Part shown: piece after piece, positions 1-7,948 of the stretch | Layout: the number at the start of each line of letters is the position of its first letter | How positions within the stretch are numbered: position 1 is the stretch's first letter | Source: JABCYV01 sp963696025 | GTDB taxonomy: Bacteria > Acidobacteriota > Terriglobia > Terriglobales > Acidobacteriaceae | DNA: 64,000 bases | Reading direction: 5' to 3' | Assembly: GCA_963696025.1 (NCBI GenBank) | Contig: CAVOII010000007.1 | Span: 186,001-250,000, forward strand | Program-made: the position numbers and the translations under genes | Notes under the pieces: generated by a model | What the model was told of the DNA's origin: nothing | Seen by the model: only the letters and a program-made list of their open reading frames with translations | Database searches by the model: none

Positions 1-51
1 CGTCAGTCCCTCCCCCCGCAAACGATATGCGCAAGGGCGATTTCGCGCGAA

Positions 52-804
52 TCAGCACTCTTCCTCCACTCCAGGCGGGAGCTTGAGACTCTTTATCCAA
101 TTCTCGGCGTCCGCGGCAAGTCGCTGATACTCCCGAGGAATTCCGATGTCAACAAAGTACCCACGCACTGCCATCCCATATAAGCTAAGCCCGGCGAGGG
201 CGGGGAACACTTCCCTCTCCAGGGAAGCAGCGGACTTTGGTGCCACTTTCAGGACTTCTCGTGACAAACAATAGACACCCCCATTGATCAAAGCCGAGCC
301 TTTGCTGCGCTTCTCGGAGAACTCACTGATGCGACCGTCCCCAGCCATGCGGATTACGCCAAACCGAGAACTATCATGCACCGCAAGCACCGCCAATGTG
401 GCCAACGCCTGCTTTTTTAGATGAAAGTCTAACAGAGCCTTGAGCTCGATTTGCAGGAACGAATCGCCGTTCACAACTAGAAAATGTTCTCCCGGAAACT
501 GCTCCATCGCTTGGCGGACCGCGCCCCAAGTCCCCAAAGGTTCGCTTTCTAGCGAATAAGCGACATTGATGCCGAAGTGGTTTCCTCGTCCAAAATAGTC
601 TTGAATCTGGGCAGCGCGGTAACCAACACACAGCACCACCTGGTGCAAACCCGAGTGACCCACCCAGCGTACCAGGTATTCCAGGAAAGGCCTGCCCAGA
701 ATGGGGGCCATTGGCTTCGGCGCGTCAGCGATTAGCGGCCGCAGGCGGGTCCCTAAACCCCCCGCCAGTATCAGACAGCTTACCGGCTGTTCCCCTGAAT
801 TCAT
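52..804 (-). CDS. hddC: D-glycero-alpha-D-manno-heptose 1-phosphate guanylyltransferase (HddC-like nucleotidyltransferase)
   Basis: A 250-residue sugar-nucleotide transferase with the family-defining N-terminal loop LILAGGLGTRLRP (residues 11-23), PKPMAPILGRPFLEY after it, and the metal-binding VVNGDSF near residue 111. Length and the short single domain fit HddC/RmlA-type enzymes. HddC is favoured over RmlA because gmhA and gmhB, which supply the heptose phosphate, lie 5 kb away in the same cluster. It would activate heptose 1-phosphate with GTP to give GDP-heptose in the cytoplasm for surface-glycan assembly. The start codon overlaps the stop of the upstream gene by 4 nt, so translation is probably coupled. 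The heptose-7-phosphate kinase (HddA) that completes the pathway is not seen in this window. The remaining 51 nt to the window edge show nothing. Confidence 0.82.
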   Translation of the reverse strand: MNSGEQPVSCLILAGGLGTRLRPLIADAPKPMAPILGRPFLEYLVRWVGHSGLHQVVLCVGYRAAQIQDYFGRGNHFGINVAYSLESEPLGTWGAVRQAMEQFPGEHFLVVNGDSFLQIELKALLDFHLKKQALATLAVLAVHDSSRFGVIRMAGDGRISEFSEKRSKGSALINGGVYCLSREVLKVAPKSAASLEREVFPALAGLSLYGMAVRGYFVDIGIPREYQRLAADAENWIKSLKLPPGVEEEC

Positions 805-1382
805 TTGACGGCTTTCGGTTGAGAAACTCCCATATCAGCTGGCTGGCTTGAGGTCTGGTGCAACCTTGCTGTGAAAATCATCCAGGCCGTTCGTGCCAGC
901 AAGTACGGAAAGCCGATTGGGACAAATAGCAGTCCAGAACTGGGCCACGGCTTGCGACGTGCCACAAGATAGCGGCAAACTTTCCACAAGTGCGCACGAT
1001 CTGCCGCGAAACAGTCATAGTTCTCGTCGTAAATCAATATTCTGCGAACATTTAGAAAGAAGGCAGCGACCTTCCACTTACGAAAAGATGCGCCGTCGGC
1101 TAGTATGGCTACACAGATATCAAATCGTCGGCTTCGTAGTTCGATTAGCGAGGAAAGCGGAGTCTCTTTTATGTCCTCGAACCACAGTGTATCCCCCCGA
1201 AAAGGTATTGTTTCATGGTAGGACTGCGGTGCCAGACACGTGAATGTCACGTTGGGAAATCGCTCGGGGAGATGCCGAACAATAGTACTAACGAGACTCG
1301 GCTCCGCGGTAGCCACAAAGACGCCGGTTAAATAGCGCTCAGTGGCACGATCTTGGCTGAGTAAACTGAACCAACCTCGCAT
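801..1382 (-). CDS. hypothetical protein of the polysaccharide cluster
   Basis: I do not recognise this 193-residue protein. It has an alternating beta/alpha pattern (GVFVATAEPSLVSTIVRHL, then RRFDICVAILADG near residue 88 and RRILIYDEN near 113), which resembles one Rossmann half of a GT-B glycosyltransferase, followed by a hydrophobic C-terminal stretch (LLFVPIGFPYLLARTAWMIF) that may touch the membrane. It lies between the 1305-residue glycosyltransferase fusion, 5 nt away, and hddC, with a 4-nt overlap, so it is almost certainly co-transcribed and used in the same glycan pathway. It could be an accessory subunit or a reduced glycosyltransferase; the sequence does not decide. Confidence 0.6.
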   Translation of the reverse strand: MRGWFSLLSQDRATERYLTGVFVATAEPSLVSTIVRHLPERFPNVTFTCLAPQSYHETIPFRGDTLWFEDIKETPLSSLIELRSRRFDICVAILADGASFRKWKVAAFFLNVRRILIYDENYDCFAADRAHLWKVCRYLVARRKPWPSSGLLFVPIGFPYLLARTAWMIFTARLHQTSSQPADMGVSQPKAVK

Positions 1383-1387
1383 ACGTC

Positions 1388-4300
1388 CTAAGCTCCCGCA
1401 ACTTGAGCGTTCATAACCTCGTTGAGTCCATACCGCGCTTCCATGCTCTCGCGATAAGCCCGGTGGTAAAGATTGGCAAAAGCATCCCAGGAAAATGAGG
1501 AGACTACCAACTCCCGGCCACAGGTGCCCATCTGCTCGGCGATCGCTTCATTCGCAAGGAGATCACAGACACGAGCAGCGAAGGATTCGGCGTCGTCAGC
1601 AACAAACCCCGCCCAGTCCCTGGCCTGATTCAGCCCAAGGAAAGCCAGACTGGTGCCAACTACGGGTTTCTTGCTGGCCCAGGCTTCTAATATCTTTCCG
1701 CGTAGGCCAACGCCCTCAAACATCGGTGCTACGAAAACCACGGATCGCTGCAAAAATGGGCGAACGTCCTCAACCCAACCAGTAACCTGGACGCCTTCTC
1801 GACCATTCCAGCTCTGCAGGGACGGCGGAGGGTTGCCACCGACCACGCATAACCGCGCATAGGGGCAATTTGCAAGTACCAACGGCCAGACGCGTTCCAG
1901 GAACCAGAGAATTCCGCTCACGTTCGGCGCATGATTGAAGTTCCCGAGAAACACCACCGAACCGCGCTCTGGGCCTTCGTGGCTGGGCAAGAAGAAGTCA
2001 CAGTCCACTCCCGTCGGGTGCGCGTATACCCTTACCTGTGGCATGTAGTGGTGCAGATAGTCTCGTTCCGTGTCGGTCACCACCATCACGGCATAAAAGC
2101 GCCTGAACATTTTCTCTTCGTAGTTCAGCATGCGCATCCAGTTCGTGAACCCGATCACTCGGCGGGCAGAGAACCGCGGAACCGACTGGTAGTGGTTGCG
2201 ATAAGAGAGCGAGTAAACCTCATGGTGAGAGACTACGGCCGGGATCTCGGGGTAGTCCTGAACAAAGTGGGCGGTCTGCAGGTATTCACAATCGATGACA
2301 TCGTAAGACCGTGACTTCAAGCACTCATCCACCACCTCTTGCATTCTACGGTGATAGAACTCGTAAACAATTTCAGGCGGCCTCAAACTGAGCGGATTGT
2401 GTGCATACAGCGTCTGTCGCCTCCACATGACCTCGAGCCGCTCACAAAACGGGGCTAGGCGAGGGACAAATATCTGCTCCGCTTCCTTTTCCATGAGGCA
2501 AACAGCAGTAATTCTGTAGCGATCCGACAACTTCCGGATGAGATGAAACATGGTGTTTCCACCGCCATGTAAGCCGACTCCCGGCACATAGGCACAGAGA
2601 AAAAGAAGGCGTTTACGGGTGTCGGGAAGTATCACTGAATCGCACGCAGAAGATGCCACGCTCCCAGCGCGTCGCTTTTCGTCTTCTTCGTCGGTTTTTG
2701 ATAGTTGCCCATTTAGGTCTGCCAGAGCGATACGCTTAAACATAACGCCCAGCGTTCGCCTCTCACCCTGGTTGGGTGCAACCGTGTTGCTAACCGCCAA
2801 GTGTATGTAGGTTGGCTTGCCGATCTGGAGGTTCCTAACTTTCCACCTGTACTCGAATGTTCCTCCTACAAGATCAAACCGTGTTCGCTCGGCACCGCAG
2901 CACACGGTCAGGCTGATGGATGCGGCCCCGTATGCAGACATGGGGGGCATATAGCCTTGCAATTGCAAGTCGGCGGTTGCAGAAGGAGCGCATAGCCAAA
3001 GAGAAGCTTCTTGCGCCATCCAACACTGACTGCATTCCCCTGATCCTTCGATTGGATGCCAGCCATGTCCCAGCTGCTCTTGTGAACTGGGCCGGGAAAA
3101 ATCGACCTCGCTGGAAGAAGCCAAGCCTGGGGGGGTCGTCAACCTGAAAATCTCCTGGTCGCTTCGAACTATCCAGCGAGCTAGTCGCAGTCTGCGGCTG
3201 ATTACTCTGGGGAGGCGCTTCAGTGCGCCCAGGAAAGCTCTGAGTTCGAGACGGATTCCTATGCCAGGGATGCCTGCCCGCCTGATACGCTGTCGATATC
3301 CTCGCAAGAAGTGCTTGAACAGGTTGGGGAGGTCTCCGAAGTTCTTCCAGATGAAGAGTTCATGGTTTCGGCGGACGATCTGCGTAATGAACTGATCTCC
3401 GAAACGCTTAGTGCTGCTGCGGTGCTTGTGAATTACCTTGCTGCGGATCGCTAGCAAACATTGCCATCCGACTTTCCACGCCTGGTAAGAGAGGTCGGCA
3501 TCTTCCACGTAAAAAGGATCGTAGAGGCGATCGAATCCTCCCAACCAACGGAACTTCTGCCTGTCGAGAGCGACCGCTCCTCCGTGTCCCCAGAACACCG
3601 GAACGTAAAGTTCTTGCTCATCTCTTGGGGAAATTGGGTCATGTTTCCAGTCCAAGTCATAGCCATTGAAGGATGCGCGTGTTTTGCCGGTTTCCTCCCG
3701 GGGCTTATTGGAATCCGCCAGAAACACTTGACTGCCAACTGCGAACACTTCGGGCGACCGAAATCCATCCAGCAGCGGCGCGAGGAAGTCTTTGTGGACA
3801 ATCATGTCGTTGTTGAGCAAAACAACAACGTCATTCTTTGCTTCCTGGACTCCTAGATTGTTACCACCGCCGAAATACTCGTTGTGCTGGTTGCGGATCA
3901 CCCGGACCTCAGGGAAGTGATCGCGAAGGTACTCCTCGGTACCATCTGTGCTGCCATTGTCCACCACAATGATTTCGTGTTCTCCGCCTTGGAAGCGGAT
4001 AGCATCGAGAAGTGGCGGCAGCGACGCGGCTAACAGGTCCTTCCCTTCCCAAGTGACGACCACGATGCTACATCGAGTTGAATCCTGAGGTCCAGGTAGG
4101 GGTGCCTTCCGCGCACTGAATCTGCGCAACACGCGCCCCAAAGACTCTACTGCAATGATTACGCCACCGACGCTCCAATCTAGCGGAGCGAAAATGGAAA
4201 AAACGAAAGCTCTCTTCCAGCGTGTCGCTTTCGCCCAAAGAGCGCTCAACTCTTCGTTCTTGGCCTGCAGATCTTGGACTTTCGCCTGCAGATCTTGGAC

Positions 4301-5305
4301 TTTCGCCTGCAGATCTTGGACTTTCGCCTGCAGATCTTGGGCTTTCGCCTGCAGACCTTGGGCTTTCGCCTGCAGATCTTGGGTTTTCGCCTGCAGACCT
4401 TGGGCTTTGGACTGGGCCTCAGCCAATTCTGCATTGAGCTGGTTGGCCCACGCGGCTTTTTCCTCAAATTCCGGTTGCAGGCGAGCCAAATAGGTTTCGC
4501 GATCATGCAGTTGCGAGATCAAGGATCGGATGTGACGCTCACGTTCCAGAAGAATATTGCCAGTCGCCGGAACGTAGACCATTTCAGTGACACTCTGTTT
4601 CCTGTCGGAGCAGACACAGACGAAGTAATCCGCACTTTCCAACTTCGCCCGTTTTTCGATGGCCGCTCGGGTTAATGGAATCGATTTCGGCCCAAGAATG
4701 GCCAGCGCAGAAAGATGTTGTTCCCCAAGAGGTTCCACAAATCTGAATCGAGCCTTCAAAATGGCTAAGAATTCCTCCAAATCCCACTCACGGACATGAA
4801 ACGGATTGCTAATATCCCCGAGATGTTCGTGGTAGACCGGGCGGTTTGGCGTAGAAACAACAAAAGTACCGCCTTGCTTCAGCACACGCAGAACTTCTTC
4901 CAGATAGGTTTTTGCATCGGGCAGGTGTTCGATGAGCTCAAAGGAAGTCACCACTCCAAACGCTTGGGATTGAAGGGGTAAGTTTTGGCAATCTCCTACA
5001 AGATACGCAGTATTGACTAGGGCATAGTGAGAACGCGCAAACCGTATCGCCGGGGAATCGTTATCGATGCCCACCACATGGGTAGCAACCTCCGCAAGAT
5101 AGGCGCTCCCATAGCCCACGCCGCACCCAGTATCGAGAACTTCTTCGCCACGGCAGAATTCTCGTGCGTAGACGTAACGAGCGAAATGTTCATTGAACAG
5201 GTCTGCGTCGACCTTGCCCGGAATAACCCGTTCCCCGGTGAATGAAAGTTCGTTCCCGGAATCGCTGGCAGTATTGGCCGCGACAGGCTTCTCTGAATTG
5301 GGCAT
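1388..5305 (-). CDS. methyltransferase / coiled-coil / GT2 / GT4 multidomain glycan assembly protein
   Basis: A 1305-residue modular enzyme. Residues about 50-200 are a class I SAM methyltransferase (VLDTGCGVGYGS at 56-67, SFELIEHLPD at 121-130). Residues 255-360 are a heptad coiled coil with near-perfect AKAQDLQ/AKVQDLQ units. A hydrophobic segment lies at 365-395. Residues 412-680 are a GT2 glycosyltransferase (SIVVVTWEG, IIVVDNGSTDGT, VVVLLNND, then FYVEDADLS at 598-606). Residues about 735-865 look like a beta-sandwich domain. Residues 898-1300 are a GT4-type GT-B transferase (LLFLCAYVPGVGLHGGG; VAPMFEGVGLRGKILEAWA). It would add two sugars and a methyl group to a membrane-linked glycan, with the coiled coil setting spacing or oligomerisation, as in known chain-length-ruler methyltransferase/coiled-coil proteins (analogy only). 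The gene diverges from gmhA across a 175-nt gap. Confidence 0.85.
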   Translation of the reverse strand: MPNSEKPVAANTASDSGNELSFTGERVIPGKVDADLFNEHFARYVYAREFCRGEEVLDTGCGVGYGSAYLAEVATHVVGIDNDSPAIRFARSHYALVNTAYLVGDCQNLPLQSQAFGVVTSFELIEHLPDAKTYLEEVLRVLKQGGTFVVSTPNRPVYHEHLGDISNPFHVREWDLEEFLAILKARFRFVEPLGEQHLSALAILGPKSIPLTRAAIEKRAKLESADYFVCVCSDRKQSVTEMVYVPATGNILLERERHIRSLISQLHDRETYLARLQPEFEEKAAWANQLNAELAEAQSKAQGLQAKTQDLQAKAQGLQAKAQDLQAKVQDLQAKVQDLQAKVQDLQAKNEELSALWAKATRWKRAFVFSIFAPLDWSVGGVIIAVESLGRVLRRFSARKAPLPGPQDSTRCSIVVVTWEGKDLLAASLPPLLDAIRFQGGEHEIIVVDNGSTDGTEEYLRDHFPEVRVIRNQHNEYFGGGNNLGVQEAKNDVVVLLNNDMIVHKDFLAPLLDGFRSPEVFAVGSQVFLADSNKPREETGKTRASFNGYDLDWKHDPISPRDEQELYVPVFWGHGGAVALDRQKFRWLGGFDRLYDPFYVEDADLSYQAWKVGWQCLLAIRSKVIHKHRSSTKRFGDQFITQIVRRNHELFIWKNFGDLPNLFKHFLRGYRQRIRRAGIPGIGIRLELRAFLGALKRLPRVISRRLRLARWIVRSDQEIFRLTTPPGLASSSEVDFSRPSSQEQLGHGWHPIEGSGECSQCWMAQEASLWLCAPSATADLQLQGYMPPMSAYGAASISLTVCCGAERTRFDLVGGTFEYRWKVRNLQIGKPTYIHLAVSNTVAPNQGERRTLGVMFKRIALADLNGQLSKTDEEDEKRRAGSVASSACDSVILPDTRKRLLFLCAYVPGVGLHGGGNTMFHLIRKLSDRYRITAVCLMEKEAEQIFVPRLAPFCERLEVMWRRQTLYAHNPLSLRPPEIVYEFYHRRMQEVVDECLKSRSYDVIDCEYLQTAHFVQDYPEIPAVVSHHEVYSLSYRNHYQSVPRFSARRVIGFTNWMRMLNYEEKMFRRFYAVMVVTDTERDYLHHYMPQVRVYAHPTGVDCDFFLPSHEGPERGSVVFLGNFNHAPNVSGILWFLERVWPLVLANCPYARLCVVGGNPPPSLQSWNGREGVQVTGWVEDVRPFLQRSVVFVAPMFEGVGLRGKILEAWASKKPVVGTSLAFLGLNQARDWAGFVADDAESFAARVCDLLANEAIAEQMGTCGRELVVSSFSWDAFANLYHRAYRESMEARYGLNEVMNAQVAGA
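4263..4409 (-). repeat. seven tandem 21-bp repeats coding heptads of a coiled coil
   Basis: Seven head-to-tail copies of a 21-bp unit (on the plus strand gcctgcagatcttggactttc). The first three copies are identical and the others differ at one to three bases. Each unit encodes one seven-residue heptad, so copy-number change keeps the frame and lengthens or shortens the coiled coil of the enclosing gene by about 1 nm per unit. The identity of neighbouring copies indicates recent slippage or unequal exchange. Confidence 0.95.
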
Positions 5306-5480
5306 TTGTAGACAGCCTAATCGCCGAGCACGGACGGGTGTGGTGTCCCACCTAAGTAGCCGACTCAGTTCCCTCGAAAATGGCGCGAACGATTGTAAAT
5401 TATCTTATACACTCGGATATCGGCAACTGCCAACCTTGGGTGGCTGTTAGGTGGCTGATGTACCTAAAAAGCGGGACTCT

Positions 5481-6086
5481 ATGGAAGATACGACGGCCCA
5501 ATTGCTTGAGTACGCCCGGAGACAGGTTGACGAGAGCTGTGAATTGAGTCAACTCGCGCAGGAATTGCTGCCACAGCTTTGTGCCCTCTCTGAGCATACC
5601 GCCAAGGCGATAAAAGGCGGGCATTGCATATTTTTCTGCGGGAACGGCGGCAGTGCGGCTGACGCTCAGCACCTAGCCGCTGAATTCGTGGGTCGATTCC
5701 AGCTCGAGAGGTCTCCTCTGCCCTCGATGGCTTTGACCACCAACAGTTCTCTTCTCACGGCGATAGCAAACGATTATGGGTATGAACAAGTCTTTTCTCG
5801 CCAGATCCAGGCGTTCGCGAAACCGGACGATATCCTCTTCGGCATCAGTACCAGTGGGAATTCTCCCAACGTAGTCCGCGCTATGGAGGAGGGGCGAATT
5901 CTGGGCGCGTACACGGTTGGACTAACCGGCAGATCAGGAGGCAAACTGAGAGAATGTGTTGATCTCTTGCTTAACGTTCCTTCAGACCAGACCCCCCGGA
6001 TCCAAGAATCACACATACTACTTGGTCACATCTACTGTGACCTGGTGGAACGCTTGTGGGTCGCGTCCTCCGAATCAGCCGATTGA
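5481..6086 (+). CDS. gmhA: sedoheptulose-7-phosphate isomerase (phosphoheptose isomerase)
   Basis: A SIS-domain isomerase that converts sedoheptulose 7-phosphate to heptose 7-phosphate, the first step of ADP- or GDP-heptose synthesis. The diagnostic FFCGNGGSAADAQHLAAEF motif is followed by LTTNSSLLTAIANDYGYE, both typical of GmhA rather than sugar-deaminase SIS proteins, and FGISTSGNSPNVV supplies the phosphate-binding serines. From ATG 5481 the protein has 201 residues, close to the family norm; an in-frame GTG at 5451 would add ten residues and neither start has a strong ribosome-binding site. The gene is convergent with gmhB and their last 12 nt overlap. Confidence 0.9.
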   Translation: MEDTTAQLLEYARRQVDESCELSQLAQELLPQLCALSEHTAKAIKGGHCIFFCGNGGSAADAQHLAAEFVGRFQLERSPLPSMALTTNSSLLTAIANDYGYEQVFSRQIQAFAKPDDILFGISTSGNSPNVVRAMEEGRILGAYTVGLTGRSGGKLRECVDLLLNVPSDQTPRIQESHILLGHIYCDLVERLWVASSESAD

Positions 6087-6680
6087 TTGGGAAATGATCC
6101 AGTGCACAGCCTCTGGCAAATTGCTCGCCTGGTGAGTCGCTGGAACTGAAGCATCCGGGCTGGGTACTAAGTGAATCGTCCTGCAAGCCATCGCCGCCCC
6201 GGCTAGGACATCGTTGCGCGAATCCCCGATTAGAAAAGAACGGCTGAAATCAGTGGGGAAGAAATGAACCGCCCAACGGAGCAGTCCTGGCTTGGGCTTT
6301 CGGCACGTGCAGCCATCCGCCGGATGATGCAGACAAAAGAAAGCCCCATCCACTTCTGCGCCGTCCTCCGCGAATTTTTTTAGAGACATGCTCGTGATGT
6401 GAATCAAAGCATCACAACTCAAAAAACCCTTGGCGACCCCGGCCTGATTCGAAATAATCACCAACCGGAATCCCATATTTCGTAACCGCCGCAAGGCTGC
6501 TGGAACTCCTGGAAGGACCACAAACTCGGCCCAGCGAGTGACGTATCCGCCTGCGATGTGACGATTTAGAACCCCATCACGGTCGAGGAAAACAGCGGGC
6601 TTTGGGTCTGTGGTACCCAGAGTCCGCCGAAAGCTCAATATGCCTGTCTGGGTCTCGACAATATAGCCGTCTGATTCCAT
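6075..6680 (-). CDS. gmhB: D-glycero-D-manno-heptose-1,7-bisphosphate 7-phosphatase
   Basis: A 201-residue HAD-IIIA phosphatase. Motif I is VFLDRDGVLNRHI, with the nucleophile and acid/base aspartates of DxDGV; LVIISNQAGVAKG carries motif II; FFCLHHPADGCTCRKPKPGLL contains the Cys/His zinc-loop set typical of GmhB; and LIGDSRNDVLAG is motif IV. It removes the 7-phosphate from heptose 1,7-bisphosphate in the cytoplasm, making the substrate for HddC. The gene is 6 nt downstream of a GT4 transferase in a minus-strand run and overlaps gmhA tail to tail by 12 nt. The first 20 residues precede the HAD core and could be trimmed by an alternative start. Confidence 0.9.
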   Translation of the reverse strand: MESDGYIVETQTGILSFRRTLGTTDPKPAVFLDRDGVLNRHIAGGYVTRWAEFVVLPGVPAALRRLRNMGFRLVIISNQAGVAKGFLSCDALIHITSMSLKKFAEDGAEVDGAFFCLHHPADGCTCRKPKPGLLRWAVHFFPTDFSRSFLIGDSRNDVLAGAAMACRTIHLVPSPDASVPATHQASNLPEAVHWIISQSIG

Positions 6681-6686
6681 AGCTAT

Positions 6687-7940
6687 CTAGTTGGCTTCCG
6701 AATCCAATCGTTTGGTTCCAGCTTCCCTGTAGATTCTTTCGTATAGGTACGCTTCCTCTTCGAGCCGCGATACCGCACCGCGTTTCATGTTTTCTTTGAT
6801 TTTATCGAGCATTCGACGATCCGAGACAACCAACCTCAGCTTGCTCGCGAGGTCATCTGCATCTCCTGCCCGGAAGGTCAGTCCCGCTGCGGAATCGCTA
6901 ATCTTCTCATCCAGGCATGGGACAGCCGAGGCGATCACTGGTAGCCGGGAAGCAAGGGCTTCATGCAGGGCAAAGGAATAACTCTCGTAACACAGGGAGG
7001 GAATAATCAAAGCGTCGATCGCCTGAAATATCTTCCCGATCTCCTCTTCTTGGTACCTTCCACAGAATTTTATGCGATCGTCCTGTCCAGCGGCATTCCG
7101 CACCGTCCTCTCGTCGATCACATCCCGGCCGCTGGCCCCGTAGATGCGGAGCTCAACGTTCAATTCTTCCAGCGAGCGAAATGCCGCTATCAAAACATGC
7201 ACTCCCTTGTGCGCTGACAACCCTCCACAGTATGCGAAAACAATCTTTTCCGTATGCATTCTTGGATTTGTGGTGAATCTATCGACCGGCAGGCCGTGGG
7301 GAATGATACTGGCTGAGAGTTCTGGAAACTCTTTCCTGAACATGCCTGCGACCAAGCGAGAGGGCACAACGATTGCGTTGGCTCCATGCAAGATTTCGCG
7401 AGTGGCCTTCAGACGCGACTGCACGAATTCCGGCTGAAGTTCAGGGCACCACTGAAGGCAGGTTTTGCCTCCCGCGGGCCCCCAGCATTGAGTATTGAAA
7501 CTCGTGTACAGATTAATTTTCGGACAAATCATCCAAAAGTCCGTCAAGGTGACCACGTAGGGAATTCCAGCCTGGCCCGCGGCCATGGCAAAGGAAGCCA
7601 GTCTCATGGGGTGGGCGATGTGCACTAAATCGTAGCCTCGACTTCGATTACCAACGACCTCCCGCGCGAACGACAAAACTGCGGAATCTTCGAGGGACGT
7701 ATTTATGTCAATCGGAATTCTGTCGTGCCGAAGTCCTATGATTGAAATTCCTTTGTACTGATAGCGCTTGGCAAAAAGACTGCCACATGGACGGAACTCT
7801 GAACGCTCCGAAAAACTGTACGCCACAATGTCGACATGATGACCACTCCGCTGCATGGAAGACGCGAGATGGAGCAGGAACTGCTCCGTGCCCGACGAAG
7901 ACTGAGGATAAAACTGATGGACTACGTAGAGGATCCTCAT
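6687..7940 (-). CDS. GT4 family glycosyltransferase
   Basis: A 417-residue GT-B transferase. The N-terminal half has the acceptor-side signature RILYVVHQFYPQSSSGTE with a glycine-bearing loop, and HGLPVDRF marks the domain linker near residue 215. The C-terminal half has FAYCGGLSAHKGVHVLIAAF and the nucleotide-sugar-binding EX7E region around SYSFALHEALASRLPVIAS. It transfers a sugar from an NDP-sugar to the growing glycan at the inner face of the membrane; donor and acceptor cannot be read from sequence. It sits between a GT2 gene (8 nt upstream) and gmhB (6 nt downstream) and is likely in the same transcript. Confidence 0.87.
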   Translation of the reverse strand: MRILYVVHQFYPQSSSGTEQFLLHLASSMQRSGHHVDIVAYSFSERSEFRPCGSLFAKRYQYKGISIIGLRHDRIPIDINTSLEDSAVLSFAREVVGNRSRGYDLVHIAHPMRLASFAMAAGQAGIPYVVTLTDFWMICPKINLYTSFNTQCWGPAGGKTCLQWCPELQPEFVQSRLKATREILHGANAIVVPSRLVAGMFRKEFPELSASIIPHGLPVDRFTTNPRMHTEKIVFAYCGGLSAHKGVHVLIAAFRSLEELNVELRIYGASGRDVIDERTVRNAAGQDDRIKFCGRYQEEEIGKIFQAIDALIIPSLCYESYSFALHEALASRLPVIASAVPCLDEKISDSAAGLTFRAGDADDLASKLRLVVSDRRMLDKIKENMKRGAVSRLEEEAYLYERIYREAGTKRLDSEAN

Positions 7941-7948
7941 CGCGCGAC

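Noticed and set aside
893..1243. Plus-strand 116-residue frame
   Set aside because: It lies opposite the cluster gene at 801-1382, shows no family pattern and has no ribosome-binding site.
4263..4409. Tandem repeats as a possible CRISPR array
   Set aside because: Units abut without spacers, are 21 bp, lie inside a gene and there are no cas genes.
4155..4506. Open frames on both strands with repeated FACRSWT- or CRRKPKI-like peptides over the 21-bp repeats
   Set aside because: They are by-products of the tandem repeat in the wrong frames; the heptad frame on the minus strand continues through conserved domains on both sides.
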